Source: Xenopus tropicalis (Eukaryota; Chordata; Amphibia; Anura; Pipidae). From it: 64,000 nt of DNA. The translations under genes and the position numbers were made by a program. The stretch's first letter is position 1. Every line of letters begins with the position of its first letter. Below are positions 11,708 through 25,494 of the stretch, piece after piece. The notes under the pieces were generated by a model. It did no database searches. It saw only the letters and a program-made list of their open reading frames with translations, and was not told the DNA's origin. Where the stretch lies: the NCBI RefSeq assembly GCF_000004195.4, contig NC_030677.2, positions 100,964,829-101,028,828 of the forward strand, given 5' to 3'.

Positions 11708-14700
11708 TCTTGATTAAAAAATAACCATGAATATTTCTTAATTAAAATAATAGGCAAAAAGTATGTTCAGCCCATGCTTATGCTGAAGGAGATATAATAC
11801 ACGTTAAAAGCCTGTGGGCACAAGAAAAAAAAAAATTATCTCCTCCACAGTTCTTTGAAGTAAAAGTCCTGTTTTTATTGCAACCGTTTGTTACTATTTT
11901 TCTTTTTATCTCTTATGCAAAAAAAAGCTGTCTAGTGAATTCATTTGAGCCTTAGATAACACATATTTATTAGCTCTCAAAAGCCCTACCAGAAAACAAA
12001 CAGCAGTTTAGGCCATTTATTTCCTGGTGTCAATGCAACAAACAAAAACCACGAAAAACTAATCACTGTTTTGTTAAACTACCAAATTACATAAGATTAG
12101 CATATAGGCAAGAAGCAGACTGGGATAACCGTAATGTTTTTAAAATTAAAAATCTGATTAGACAAGGTAGACTAGTTTCTTCATTACTTTTAATTGGTAT
12201 TGTATATTGGTTTAGGAGACAAATTTTAAATGGAAAAAATGGAAATTTTACTTTTAAAATTAGAAGAGGCACCTTTTGCCGCCCCTAAGGTTGGGGCTTG
12301 GCTCATACTTTTTCTGTGTGTCATTAAAAATGTCAGGATGGGTGCATTTGGGTCTGTGGTTCTTGTCAATCGCCAGTGTGCATGTACATACGCGTTGTTG
12401 GCAGAGTGATTGCGGGGGGCTTAGCTTCCTTTCCAACTTGGCCCAGCATTGGCCTAACTGCAATCAAATCTAGGTTATCTTAAATGTAAAATTAAAGTGT
12501 GTAGGGAATATACTGTATGACCAGGATACAAGCAGATGTGTGCAACGTGTGTCAGACTAAAATGGCATTAATCTAGCATTAAAAAAATATTTTTTAGATA
12601 TTTCAGATATTTCATTCTAGAGGCATCACATCCTTAAAGGCACAGGGGCAGCACAAGGTGTTTAAGCACGCCTGTAGTGTCCCTTCCCCCCAATATAAAC
12701 CTCTGCACTAACTCGATTAAATTATATGTACAATGTTCTCCTGCTGAATTGTTTTTTCTTGCAAAGTAACAAATCATTTTACTTTAACACACATCAATAT
12801 TAGGGATACAAAAAAAGTAAGTAATAAGTAAGTAAGTAATAAATCAAACTTGATGTATGAAATAAATCAGCACAGCCTTGCACAGCTCATACCATCAATA
12901 TCTCCTGCATACAAAGCAGCCTTCAGTGAACCATGGGTGTCACTCTCAACCAGACTTACATTATGCAGGTGATGCCATGTGTAGATCTAGTCTGGACAAC
13001 CCTAATACAGAGCACACATCTTGGCACTAAGTGTAGAAATATAGACTGGCACCAACCCCACAGTCACACATTTTTCTAGCAGTTGTTACGCCACATTCTC
13101 TGCTATTGATCTGGGGGCTACAATAGCACCACAGAACCAGTGTAGGTGAGTGGGGGGGTTGGGCAAAAACAGGAATTTTTTTAAGTTACATTAGTCCCTA
13201 AAAGACCATTTCTTATTCTGAGTGTTAAATGGTTAATGTATATATATTTATATACTTTAGAGAAGCATATATAATCTTCTTGACAGCAGCAATGCAGAGG
13301 GTACATTCTAGGATTCTTGTGATGCAATCATGAGACCTAGCAGAGGTGTGGCCTTGAATCCTTGCAAGGGAATGAATGAACAGAAAGGCAATGTAATGAA
13401 ATAATTAAAAAATGGATAGCTAAGGGGGGAAAGGGCTGGAGAAAAAAGAATGAAAGCAAAGGGAAAACAGCCCATGAAAAGGGAAGAGCAGTAATGGAGC
13501 CAATAAATGGATCTGATAAGTAAATTGAACATAGATTCAGTATCAGGAAAATGTGGAAAGATCAAAACAGAAGGCAGGACAGAGAAGGTTGCAGTCAGCA
13601 TGACCTGGCATAACAAGCAATGCTACAGCTTGTTTTGGTGATTTGTAGAACAATAAATAAATTAAAGTAAAGTGCAGTTATGGAAGCGATGCATGTAGTA
13701 GTGCAGAGAGTGAGTGGTTAACGTCTGGTTTCAGATTTAAATTCATCAATAGATTCGCCTTCATCTCTTTAACCCTTTCCCCAAACCATGCTGGTTTCAT
13801 GGTTATTGTGGTATGCTGGAACCCAGGGATGTGTGAAAATGACTTTGTCATCCGTTGATCCACATTCACTTAAAGAAGGATGCATTTAAACCTTCACTGC
13901 TGGGGGAAGGGAGGCTGGAAAACTGTACTGACGTGAATGGGAGGAGGGGTGAATTGGCAAACAGCACAAACCCATCAATATATATTGAAGGTATTTTTAG
14001 TTGTTTTTCACCATGGGTTATTAGTGTATATTTCTGTTGCTCTGAGAATGTGGGTGTTGTCACTAGTACAAGATTAAGGCATTCTAAGTAGCATACAAAA
14101 TTCATAAGGAAAATAATGTTTGCCAGAAATGGTCCCTACCCCCTTTTTTAACTAACTGGAATGCAGAACCTTTTTGGATATAGGTCTGGGGCCAATGCAC
14201 ACAGACCAAGTATAGACCCCAGGGAGGCAGCACAGATAACACATAATATTTACATAATATTTTGTCAATAAAACTGTTTTTCTCACATCTGCTGAAAAGC
14301 ATATGTATCAAAAGGGATGTTATAACTGGTTGCAGGGCCCCTATTCCTGCCTGCCTCAGCCTTCACTCTGCAGATCACCCAAACCCCACCCCTTTAATGG
14401 CAGTTCTGGAGGCCCAGTGTTGATACGGCCCCTGACAGCAGTGATGCCTTTCCACCTGCCACCCCTGATGGTGGTGCTGTGCATCAGGGTCACTAAAAGA
14501 CCTGCATACTTCCTGGCCCTGTGTGAAGAATAATCTTAGACTAATGGCACACAGGTTATTTGGACTGCTGTTGCTTGTTGGAAAGTACTTTGGAAAGGAC
14601 CTTACTGGTCCAAATGTCCATTGTCCACATCCCACAGCTTGTAATATTAATCAGTGATGCATACAGAGAAATAACAGGAGGACCCTTGTGCAAAAATGCT

Positions 14701-14807
14701 TAAGCTCCATGGCCATCCATTAATTGAAAATAACAAGCATTGAAGGCCACTGTTTCGAATGCTGCTGTTTTCTAGAAGCAGCCAATGTACCATAGGCCTT
14801 AAGGTGG
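11708..14807. other. unassigned intergenic stretch
   Basis: About 3.1 kb with no supported gene. Short (AAGT)n near 12813-12840. No complete mobile element recognised. Confidence 0.45.
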
Positions 14808-14809
14808 CC

Positions 14810-14890
14810 ATACACTGGAAGATTCACTCGTTTGGGCAACGTCACCAAGTGAGATCTTCTCCTGTCCTAGGTGAAACGCCATGAGAGTGA
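14810..14890 (+). repeat. solo left end of AGGTGGCCATACAC Harbinger-type MITE
   Basis: 'ttaaggtggccatacactgg' then 'agattcactcgtttgggcaa' matches the left part of 41079-41452. No right end follows. Confidence 0.55.
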
Positions 14891-14968
14891 CCTTCCCAAT
14901 CGAGATCTACAGTACTATACTCACTATACCTAAGCAATTGTACACACATAGTGATATGATTTGTTCTT

Positions 14969-14983
14969 GGGGGGGGGGGGGGG
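14969..14983 (+). repeat. G15 homopolymer
   Basis: Fifteen consecutive G, a potential quadruplex-forming tract and likely length-variable. Confidence 0.9.
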
Positions 14984-17900
14984 TGCAGCATGATGTTACT
15001 GCTGGCACTATGTAGCACAAGCAGGAAACCTTATGCTCCATTGAACCTGACTGGGATAAATGTGTTTGGCTTATGTCTGCAAACTGACAGTCGCTTTGGT
15101 GTGGAATGGAACTAACTGTTACTTGTCACAGATTCCTTGTCATCTTTAGCAATGGAATAAGGATAAAGCCTATACTGTAATCTGCTTGGCAGCTTATGCT
15201 TGTTTCTATGCTAAGTAAAATGTACTTTATCAAATGCTATAAAATTCACTGAGGGATGTGTACACTTTTATTTATGCATATTTATTAAATGGTCACTGCT
15301 CCAGCCTTATATATAAAGTACTATTTTCTCACTGAAACAATTTTCATTTGAAGGCTACCTTGCCTGGATTTACGAAAGGATACATTGGCCACACAGACAA
15401 TGCCTTCTCAAGTTAAAAGCAGAACTAGTATTTCATGGCACTCTCACACTTCATTATAGGATTAGGGCAGGGGAACACGTAGCAGCAGCCCGTGTATGGC
15501 CACTTTTAGGCTTACTTCCACCCTTCTCATAACCCACACCAATCCTGTCATTAAATGTGCCTGCCTACCCATTTTACCTCTGCTGTTGTAAACTCACAAA
15601 ATAATGTTTCTTTTCTTTGGATGCAACAGACAACATGGGACAGGATATAATAAGTGAGCTGCAACTATGTCAAGATAATGGACCTAGCTGTGTATTCAGA
15701 ATGTAGGAATAACATAATTTCAACAAACCAAAGCAAAGATGCACATAAGGGCAGATAAGGTAAAACATACCAAGAAGACTAATTTCTTTCTCATGCTGTG
15801 AGGCACAGTATCAGATAATTCAGACTTCCCCAACCAAATTATCAGACCATGGCATCTCAAACTAAATCTATTTACATTTGCGACAATATTGATTGGTCGC
15901 AATAGGAAAAGTTACAGACTAGGCAATATATAATGTAGTACTTTGGCAGCCAGATACCCTTACTGCCCTGGGAGAGAGCCCAGGTATCCATGCATAGTTA
16001 TAAGGATAATGTTACATGGTATATTTTAATTTTCTTCAGCATGGGCAACTAAACCTTCAAAAAAGTATTTCCATTGGTGTTAGTGTGAATTGCCACCAGT
16101 AAAACATTTTAATTGCATACCTGCTAGAAATTGCCATCTCCTGCATTGGTTATGTGATTTAAATCATATATCAAGTACCATATTTCAATCTGCAGTCAAA
16201 AGTTGTCAGCAAAATTAGTATTCCAACTCTCTCACTCCAAGATTCATTGCTCTAATCTTATTTTCTTTTTAAGTCTGTGGCAGTGGGGAAGAAACATGGT
16301 CACTTGATTTTGGTTTTCTAGTTATTAGGTACTGCTGATTTATAATGCTTTTTTCTTCATGTGAGCCTTTTGACAGCATATTACATGCACATAATATTTT
16401 GTTAGCAGAGATATGATACTTTAATTCCAAAAGGATTAAACTTTCTATACACAGGCAGATTTAAGATGACAATTTGACCCCTTTAGATTGAGTTGTCAGC
16501 TTATCTGGCTGTGTATGGGCACCCCCTGAATGTCTCCTATGGGATCAGGACCACACAGGGGAGTTGATACAGTCCTGCCCATTATGATCCAATCATAGCA
16601 GCGGGGGCTAAATGATCTTGTATTGTCCCTTCAGATGATAGGTTTACTTCATGGGGTGACTCTGAGGCATTTGTTTGTTTGTCCTTATTCGAACTGGAAG
16701 TTGTCTATTCATGTGCATAAATTGTCTATTGATTTAATACTTTTGCTTAGGCATAAATACATGGAAACTGTCTGCATATTGGCCTTTATCTGCAAGAGTG
16801 CAAAAGCTGCAAATATAAATAAGGAATGCAAAAAGGCTCAAGGGGCACCTTGGAGAAACACAGAGGGACTACTGTGAATAGTCACAATATATTTTTTCCC
16901 ATTAAAGTCATAGTTCAACTTCACAAGATGTTTTTTACACCACAATTAATATTATATTATATAGTATAATATATATATGATATATATTATATAATATTAT
17001 ATTAATGTATACAGTACACCACAAATAATATTTTTAAGCTGCTTTCTGTTTTGTTTTTTTACATTTTTTTTAATGTCTTTTCTAAACTTTTTTTTTCTAA
17101 AATTTTAGAAAGACTTAGTTAAACCTCTCTTGTGGTTTCTTGAAAGCAGCCAAGCAAGTTGTTTGTTGACTCTTTAAAATGTTACAATATAATGTATTAC
17201 CATGAACGAATGTGTTACACAGTAGCAGCTGCTCTGTAACAGAATTAATTCTTAGGGGAAATGATGGCAACTAATGTATCAGATTGAAAAATTGCAATTG
17301 AGGTGTACTGTCTGGAAACAATACTGCCTGCCACATATTTTGTATGTAGTAGCAGCAATGTGCAATAAACTCAGGTGAAGAGCTTGGAGAACATGCAGAA
17401 TTACTTTGGTCCCCTGTTTATGGCACAACCAGTGTGTTCCCTGGGGATGTCCTGATCTCCCTATCATATTCATGTCCTCCCTGTTTGAGGTCATGCGATG
17501 GTTGTGTCTGCTATCTAATTTTTAAGTGCAGTTTTTGGTTGCAGTGGCTGCCAATGTATGGTATACTGGGAAAATATATATGGAATCAACTGGATGAAAC
17601 AGGCAGTATATACCTATGTACACCTCTGCTCACCACAATGAGAAAAAAACTGTTCTATATAAAAATAAATACATAATTAACTATATTGCCATTATTAAAA
17701 AATAACTCTTTGAAAAGTGGTTTGTTTTTCCTGAACTTCCCCACACTCCCCATGTAAACAAGGTAATCTGTTTGGGGGTGATGATAGACTGGACACCTGC
17801 AGGAAAGTACCTCTCCCATCTGTAACAAAATAACCAAAGGTATGATACTGAAATGAAATTAAAAACACTGCATGGTAAACACCATGGTATAAAACAGGAA

Positions 17901-18594
17901 CACATTAACTTCCACAAGCAAACTAACATTTTGAACTGAACTAAAAACTTCATGTAAGCTGTCATGCCAGAGCAGTATTGTGCTGGCATTATAGGGGTTA
18001 ACTCTGAAGATATTTCATCTCAGGCCCACAAAAAGGCCCTTAATTAGATATTCCAGCAGGGGGCTGTGTAAAGGTATTATACTTATTGGCGTATAGAACT
18101 ATTCAGAACCAGACTATTTGGGCAAGGAAGCCAGGGCAATTGGTTTCTTTAATCTGTTGATCTAGAGTTGCAAGGGGGAGCAGCTATGAGAAAATATGGA
18201 CTATAGAAAAGGATCCATATCCTCTCTGCTATAGGGTTCACATCCTCATAAATCACATATTGGCTATGAGAAGATCACATGCTTCCTAATGATACCAAAC
18301 AGGGCCACAAATTTTTTTGGTTTTATTCTCCATGTTACTTTACATCGTTAGCAAATTATTCATTGTAGTAGTCTGTATTTCTACAGTCATTCTTGATTGG
18401 TAGCATGAGTGTCAGGAGAGTATTGCGAGGTAATGAGCACAAGGAGAGAGAAAATAAAAACAGAAAAGGAAAAGAAAAAAAAGGGGGAGGGAGGAAAGTA
18501 AAAAAGAGGAGTAAATATGAAAGCATAAAATCATAACTATTTACAATGTTTTAGCGGCTGGGACCTTTTGGTTTGGCAATGTAGGGGGTATCTC
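14984..18594. other. unassigned intergenic stretch
   Basis: No gene supported. 16440-16540 has 'cagatttaagatgac' and 'tggctgtgtatgggcacc', probably a badly decayed GGCCATAC-family MITE. 16945-17007 is a long AT-only imperfect palindrome (listed separately). Confidence 0.4.
16945..17007. repeat. AT-rich imperfect palindrome
   Basis: About 60 bp of A/T (one or two G) with arms ATTAATATTATATTATATA and complement, around a centre near 16977. Confidence 0.6.
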
Positions 18595-18750
18595 TTGTTA
18601 TATTACAGTTAGCAGTATGATAAGGGCCACAACTTTTCAAAGTCGCCCAAAGTTGCCTCACAAGGAATCTTTTTTATGACTGAGATTGGTCACCTGCAGT
18701 AGTGAAGATTTATCGTTGGTGACTTATCTCCCCGTGTGCCACCAGCCTTA
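18595..18750. repeat. degenerate GGGGAGATTAGTCGCC-family MITE fragment
   Basis: 'aaagtcgcccaaagttgcct' and the right end 'cttatctccccgtgtgcca' match the family represented by 3624-4218. Confidence 0.5.
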
Positions 18751-19476
18751 GAATTGCATCTGTGGAGACATTGGACAATCCCAGTCCATGTCAGTTGATT
18801 TTCTATCCCTTTAATACCTTAACTCTATTTATGTTCCTAATTATTTTATATTTCTTTTTGTTATACATATAAACCAGACCCACAATGACTTTGACTGTAA
18901 ATCAGCTTTAAAAAGGTAACTTGAATATATTAAAATCTTGCTCCAGTAAGGGTAAATGTAATTGGAGGATACTGAGACTCACCTTTGGCTGTACTCAGGA
19001 GTACTCAGTGTCTTAATGACTTGAGCACAGAGCGTTTCTGTTCCAATCAATAACAAGCCTGTCAGGGCCTATTCCCGCAAAACCAAGGTTGAGCTGTTGT
19101 ATCCATTTATTACCAGACACACATTGACAGTCATATGAAAAAAATGGCAGGGAACCATTTAGGCACTGATCCACCAGCTAATTTATATAATAATGCATGT
19201 ATATAAGTGTTCCCAACCCTACTCCCAGGGGACAAACATTTCCCACTCCTTATAATTACTCAGTTCCTTGTACTTGGGGTAAGGGCAGGTCTGCTGGGAA
19301 ACATGAAGAGAACTAGTGATCTCTTTGCTTTCCCCAGCCACCAATTTTTACTACAGCTTGGTAGCAAGGGGATTGAACAAACCAAAGTATTAGAACTAAG
19401 CCTCATTTCCTACCAGTTCTTTCAAATGTTGGCACTTGTACCCAGTAAGGACCTGCAGAAGCAGCAGATGAGATTG
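18751..19476. other. unassigned intergenic stretch
   Basis: Nothing recognised. Confidence 0.45.
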
Positions 19477-19480
19477 TTAA

Positions 19481-19897
19481 AGGAACAGTAACACCAAAAA
19501 ATGAACGTGTATAAAAGTAACTAAAATATAATGTGCTGCTGCCCTGCACTGGTAAAAGTTGTGTGTTTACTTGAGAAAGTCTACTATAATTTATATAAAT
19601 AAGCTGCTGTGTAGCCATGGAGGCAGCCATTCAAAGGAGAAAAGGCACAGGCATATAGCAGATAACAGATAAAACATTATTGTATTCTACAGAACTTGTC
19701 TGTTATCTGCTATGTAACCTGTGCCTTTTCTCCTTTTTTCCAGCTTGAATGGCTGCCCCCATGGCTACACAGCAGCTTATTATATCAATTATAGTAGTGT
19801 TACTGTAGCAAACACACCAGTTTTACCAGTGCAGGGCAACAGTGCATTATATTTTTATTACTTTAAAGCTCTTTTATTTTGTGGTGTTACTGTTCCT
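19481..19897. mobile_element. T2-type MITE flanked by TTAA
   Basis: Flanked by TTAA at 19477-19480 and 19898-19901. Ends AGGAACAGTAACACCA and its inverse, with long inverted arms sharing 'aatataatg' and 'tgccctgcactggtaaaa'. Terminal TTAAAGGRR words and the TTAA duplication define T2-family (Kolobok-like) MITEs of Xenopus. Arms are diverged, so it is not recent. Confidence 0.9.
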
Positions 19898-19901
19898 TTA
19901 A

Positions 19902-20692
19902 GGTAAGCCTCTTAAGTACTGTCATTAAAAAAATATTCTTGGGCTTTAAAGACAGGTAATAAATTAGTATCCCTTTAACTGATCATGTACATCATGTATG
20001 TGTGGGTATTTACGGTGACAGGCTTCAGGAATAGGAGGGGCAAGTGATCCCAATCTACCAAGGCTGGTAAACGTAATTAATTGATGAATGAGTTATTAAT
20101 AGGAAAGAAACATCTGTAACGGTATTAAAAAGTGCCATACGAATATCCATGTGTTTTTTTTTTTTAATTGTGTAAACATTCATTAAAAAATTAGCATGGC
20201 ACATCTGTAATTTTTTGTGCATAGCAATCCTCACAGATAAGTAGGGCTTTTATGTTGTTTATTGAAAACTTTACAAAATATAATTAACAGAGCTTAGGTT
20301 GACAGAAGAGTAGGGGAGTAGTGAAGTAGTTAAAATCAAACACTAACATTTCAATAGCATTAAAAGCTTTCTAAACATCCTCCTTGAAAAGGAGGTTCTC
20401 TCTAATAAGTCCTATTAGTGCTGACAATGCCAAAAAATCCCTGTTGTCAGTTAATTGCCATAAGATTGGCCATGAAGTGCTTTAACGTAGATGATCAGTG
20501 ATCACCCTTGCATAAACTGTGAAGTATAATCCTGACCCTGTCAGTCGATAACCATACTTTAAGTTATCTTGGAAAAGAAGGGGTGCTGGCACATATAAAT
20601 ACATAGACATTTAAATTTTCTTTATTAATCTCTGCTCTTCAGAAATAAGACAGTTGCTTGCTACTATTGGTTCCAATTTAAATAAATCAGCA
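19902..20692. other. unassigned intergenic stretch
   Basis: Nothing recognised except a T11 run near 20154. Confidence 0.45.
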
Positions 20693-20805
20693 GCCCATAA
20701 GTGATTTACTGGCTCACAGTGGCATACAGAGAATGTTTCGGCAAGGGACCTTTATAAAGGGAGGCAATACTGTTGCCTGTATACCACTGTGAGCCAATAA
20801 ATCAC
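20693..20805. repeat. fold-back element
   Basis: 'aagtgatttactggctcaca' near 20699 pairs with 'tgtgagccaataaatcactt' near 20788. The arms enclose 'gtttcggcaagggaccttta'. Same style (fold-back with a GTTTCG core) as elements near 32491 and 54655. Confidence 0.65.
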
Positions 20806-21642
20806 TTCATTACTCACAAGTTCAGTGTGTAGCTGATTTATGTTACTTCTGGACAGACTGACCCTAGGCATTTTGGGTCAGACAATTCAGCACCTGGCAG
20901 CTAAAAAGGTTTTGATAACTAGGTAAAGCACTCCATACCGATTTTCCGCACCTACACTGTGCAGCACAGGAGGATTATAGGGCGGATTTACAAAGGCTAG
21001 TGCAACGCACCAGGTACATAAACACAGCATTTTTTGCCAGAATTCAGGTGCCATAAGAAGCAATTGCTGCACTGTTTACCAGGAACAATTAATATCAATA
21101 TTGCCTGCAAGCTGCTTAGCTGCCAATGCACATAATGTAAATGTGACCCAGTTAATAGGCCTGTGGCAGGAGGTGTGGCCTGATAGGTGGGAGGGTAATG
21201 CTTTTTTTTGGTTATAATAGGAAGTGTCCAGACCCGCCTGCTCACTCCACCCGCTCCAGTGACGTGATGTGCCACATGACCTGGAAGCAGCGATTTTAGA
21301 GGTGACAGCCCCCTTAGATCCCGGCAGCAGTGGGAGCCCTTTCGGGATATTGCGGGGTTTGCGAGGCCTTATTTATGCCACTACCATAACTTTAGATGGT
21401 AGGCCTGGGTGCGTATGTGGAGAGTAACAAAACTAACACAATTAGTCAGTCAGTTGAAAGGATTGTGTATAGGCACAAAAGCTTAGCAAATAAGGTAAAA
21501 AAAAATAATAATAAATAAATATATATATTAGCATTTTCTGCTTGATGATTTGCTACAATCCCTAACTTTAGCTTCTCAACAGCTGTCCAGAGCACACTGA
21601 GCATGTGGGTGTCACTTCTGTTATTGGGCTGCTAGAACTTTA
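20806..21642. other. unassigned intergenic stretch
   Basis: No gene supported. (AATA/TA)n near 21505-21530. Confidence 0.45.
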
Positions 21643-21955
21643 GGCTAAAGCCACGCATAGCGTAGGTAGCATATTCTCGTCAAGCCGAAAAACGCTTGCC
21701 AAGAATAGGCTACCTGTGCCTGCACATGATAGCACTGAATACTGGCAAATGTAGCTGATATCTGCCAAAAATGCAAAGTCTTGAGTTTTTTTGGCGGATA
21801 TCGGCTACATGTGCCTGTACCGGAGTGTATTTAATGCTGTTGGGTGGAGGCACAGGTAGGAGGATTTTTGAGCTTATGTAGCATATTCTCGGCAAGCGTT
21901 TTTTGGCTTAGCGAGAATACACTACTTATACGACATGTGGCATTAGCTTTACGCT
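21643..21955. mobile_element. inverted-repeat MITE with GGCTAAAGCC ends
   Basis: 'aggctaaagccacgcatagc' at left and 'catgtggcattagctttacg' at right are inverted, as are internal 'tagcatattctcgtcaagcc' and 'ggcttagcgagaatacact'. Non-coding. Class not assigned. Confidence 0.65.
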
Positions 21956-23510
21956 AAGCAATTAGTTTAATGTAAAAAATGAATATTTCTAGCCACATTC
22001 ATTTTTCAGGGTTTAGTTCTCTTTAGGCTTGTAAAATTTTGTATTTTGCACTTGCATTTATAATTAATCCCTGCTGTGGAATACAGACATGATATTTTTA
22101 GAAACCATGCACTTTTTTTGTAACAAAACTAATATAAAGGCATACTCTGTAATACAGCAATTTAATTACAGCTAGCCTTTCTTTAATGGGAGATAATTTT
22201 CATTTATTTGGGGAGGCATTCATGAGAGCACCACCAATTATTCCAGGGATCGCTTCATTCTCTTACTTATAGAAGAGCAGTTAATAGGAATAGGGCATCT
22301 TTTTAACTTTTGCTTTGTTGAGTGAGTACAGCTGACAAAAACAAAATTGATTCTTAGGCCTATGGTACATATAGCTCCATCCTGCATCTTTTCCCTATGA
22401 AAATGATAAGGAATAGAGGTGTAATATTTGCTTGATACCACATATTTGGCAGATCTGGGCAAGAAAACCCTTGTGTTTTTATTCTCTTGCTGAAATCTGC
22501 TTAATATGTACAGTCATGATAGATTTTGTGTGCCATAGGCCTAGGCTGTTAGGATGATAACTTACAAATGGGGCTTGTTAAAAATATGGGCTAAATTATT
22601 TGACCTCCTTATGTATAATCGGGCTCAGTGAACAAAGTGCTCATTTTTATTAACTTTGCCCACTGTGTGGGGCATTGTGCAAATAGCCACAGGCACTGAA
22701 AAGGAGTGCAGAGAATGTGCAGGAAAGCTGCCTGGTCAAGAATGATCTCTATTCTTTTCAGTTGAAGAAGTGCTAGAGATATATTCTGAGTAGGGTACAG
22801 TAGTGAAAAAGGCTAAAGAGGCATTAAAGCATTGGGCCAGAAAGCCACTCTGCGTAAAACATAGACAGCATGCTGTGACAGGATGGACATCACAGTTTAA
22901 GATTAAGATGGGACAGATGAGAGGAAAGCCCTGCGGGTGGCAAAGGGATTATTAGACAATATGTTTGTTTCTTAATAGGCCAGGAAAATGAGTTTAGAGA
23001 GAAGTATGATGTGGCAGGCTGGAAGAGGTGAATTTCAACAGCCTAATTCAGGCCTAGCCACAGCAGCTGTAAGGCAAGTAAACTGTGTGTTATTCTGCCC
23101 AGGCTAGCAGGGAATCACCAACAGAGTGGTTTAAATTATAGGAAAGACAGCTTGTGGCAACATTTCTGATCAACTCTGAAAAAAATATTATCCAAAGGAA
23201 TAATGTGTTCAGAAGACCCTCCTCCTCCAGTCAACAGTCAATTCTTTGGGAAATGCATATTGCATCCCTTCCCTCATCGTGTCCTAAAAATATCCAGCAG
23301 CACCTACAAACAATGTCATATGTGAGCTGCAGGAAATAGACACAATGCACAACAACCAGAGTTAAAGGCACCAAGTGTTTGTCCAGGAGATACATACTGT
23401 GAGAAATCAGAAGAGTTGAGGTTAAACCCACCCTAAACAGGATACATGCAAGTTATCACGCAGGATAAGTTATTTTATCTATGTTCTTTACCTGGTTATG
23501 ATATTTGTTT
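21956..23510. other. unassigned intergenic stretch
   Basis: No gene or clear repeat recognised. Confidence 0.45.
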
Positions 23511-23513
23511 AGT

Positions 23514-23694
23514 ACAGGTATGGGATCAGTTATCCAGAAACCCATTAGCCAGAAAGTTCCAAATTACTGTAATTCCATCTCCTATAGATTCCATTATAGG
23601 CAAACAATTCTCATTTTTAAACATGATTTCCTTTTTCTCCACAATAATAAAACAGAACTTTGTATTTGATGGGAACTAAGATATCATTAATTCT
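23514..23694 (+). mobile_element. CAGGTATGGGA-type MITE, truncated at a later MITE
   Basis: The left half is clear (CAGGTATGGGATCAGTTATC, 'gaaacccattagccagaaag', 'gatgggaactaagat'). It stops at the TAA before 23698, where a Harbinger-type end begins. The right half is not found downstream. Confidence 0.75.
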
Positions 23695-23697
23695 TAA

Positions 23698-23882
23698 GGT
23701 CCCCATACACAGTAAGATCCGCTCGCTTGGCGAGATTGCCAAGCGAGCGGATCTTCCCCCGAAATCCCCACCTACGGGTGGGCGATATCGGGGAGCTTGA
23801 AGTTAAAAAAAAAAATAATGTGATCGCTTGGCCCTGGGGCTTATGTAGGCGGCAATGGGGCAGTCGGTTCGAGGACCGATCC
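23698..23882 (+). mobile_element. Harbinger-type MITE, left half only
   Basis: After TAA the sequence runs GGTCCCCATACAC, then 'agatccgctcgcttggcgag', 'cacctacgggtgggcgatat' and 'ggcggcaatggggcagtcgg'. This is co-linear with the first half of 41079-41452. It breaks off near 23882 without the right end. Confidence 0.75.
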
Positions 23883-25494
23883 TGAAACAATATTGCGGAA
23901 GCCAACTGATTAACAGAGATGGAGAAATGACTTCTGCTACACTTTTTCAATACTCTTTTTTTGCTACACTTTTTCAAAACTCAAACCAAGCAACAGATAG
24001 ATATTTGGTGGACATCCCCTGGGCCAACAATCAGACTTGATAAAGGACAGATGGAAGTATTTTTTTCAAAAAATATTATGCTTTCTAAAAGGGATTCTAA
24101 AAGAAAAAAAATGTTATACATAAAACAATGCTATTAAGGCCTGTGTTTTTTTGTTTGTTTCTTTTTAATTCAGTCAGAACAATGTAATGGCAATGGTCCT
24201 AGGTGATGGGGAAAAAGTTAAACAAATGAATTGCTTGTTTTATATGCTTAAAAACAAATTCATGACTTGTGGATTAAATAATTCATTTCACGTACTGTTG
24301 TGTGTCACTTCCAGTAAAGCAACCACATTTTCAGACACATACTTGTTTCTGATCAGCGGTAGCTTTTGACCTAGAGGACACAGAATATGAACAGAGGAAT
24401 TTTCATGGAAACAAGCACATGACTGCCTGTGCCTCACACAAATGCGCTCACTCATGGCTGAACATGGTCTCTCATGCTGAAGTAATAGACACAAACATAA
24501 GCACAGACTTTACACACAGGAGCTGCATTATTGAGAAATACATTTTCCATAAATGCCTTGGGACAAGTGACCTGCATATAAGTGATCTCGCCATCCCGTG
24601 TTCTAATTGATGGAGGAAGCTGCCAATCACAGGCAGCTGTCCCAGGGGTAAGGGTGGGGGACAGATGAGCTCATCCTTCAATAACAAGGGAAGGAGACAC
24701 CCCACCCTTCCATTACAATAAAAGGTCAGAGAAAGCTGACGATAGAAGGGGGCACATGCATGTAAAGCAGAGACATTCCTGTGTTGTTGTGCTAATATAC
24801 GTAATGGAATGCATATAAATCAGGGCTGTCTCTACCATACTTTTTCAATTTTTATATGACAACCTAAATAATCAATATGCACATTTAATGCACACCCTTG
24901 CTGTCCAAAATTATTTCAATCAAATTACCCACATGTTCCAATAATGCCTGGACAAGCATACTTTGCATTATCCCAACCTGTACTTCTGTAATCTATTTGT
25001 GATTTCAGCAAGTCCCCTGTTGCATTGATAATTCCCCTTCCTGTATTCTGGTTCTTAAGAACATTACTGATATCGTCCCTGTAACACAATATTTGCCTTA
25101 CTAATTTTGTCATATTTTACTAGTGGCTAGCATCTTGCTGTAATTTCATATGCCTTATTGCCACTTTCATGCTTGCTGGTCTCCACAGCAGTGTCTTTTT
25201 TAAGTGTATTTGTAGGTACATACAAAATTGCCTAGATGTATACACTAACGCATTCTGTTCTCACGATCAGTCTACCAGTTGGCTTCTCTCCCTGTGTTCT
25301 ACATTTCTCCGCCTCCACTGATTAAACCTGCTCTACTTTGTATTTTTCTGAACTCAGGGTGACTAGAAAAAAGAGGAGGTGGCAAAAGGGGTGTGAATAA
25401 TTACTCTTAACAGAGGCTCCTGATCACTGCAGACCTCATTGTGTGGGTGTTAAAACATACTTCTTCTAATTGGGTTAACCCATTTGTTGACCAA
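23883..25494. other. unassigned intergenic stretch
   Basis: No gene supported and nothing recognised. Confidence 0.45.
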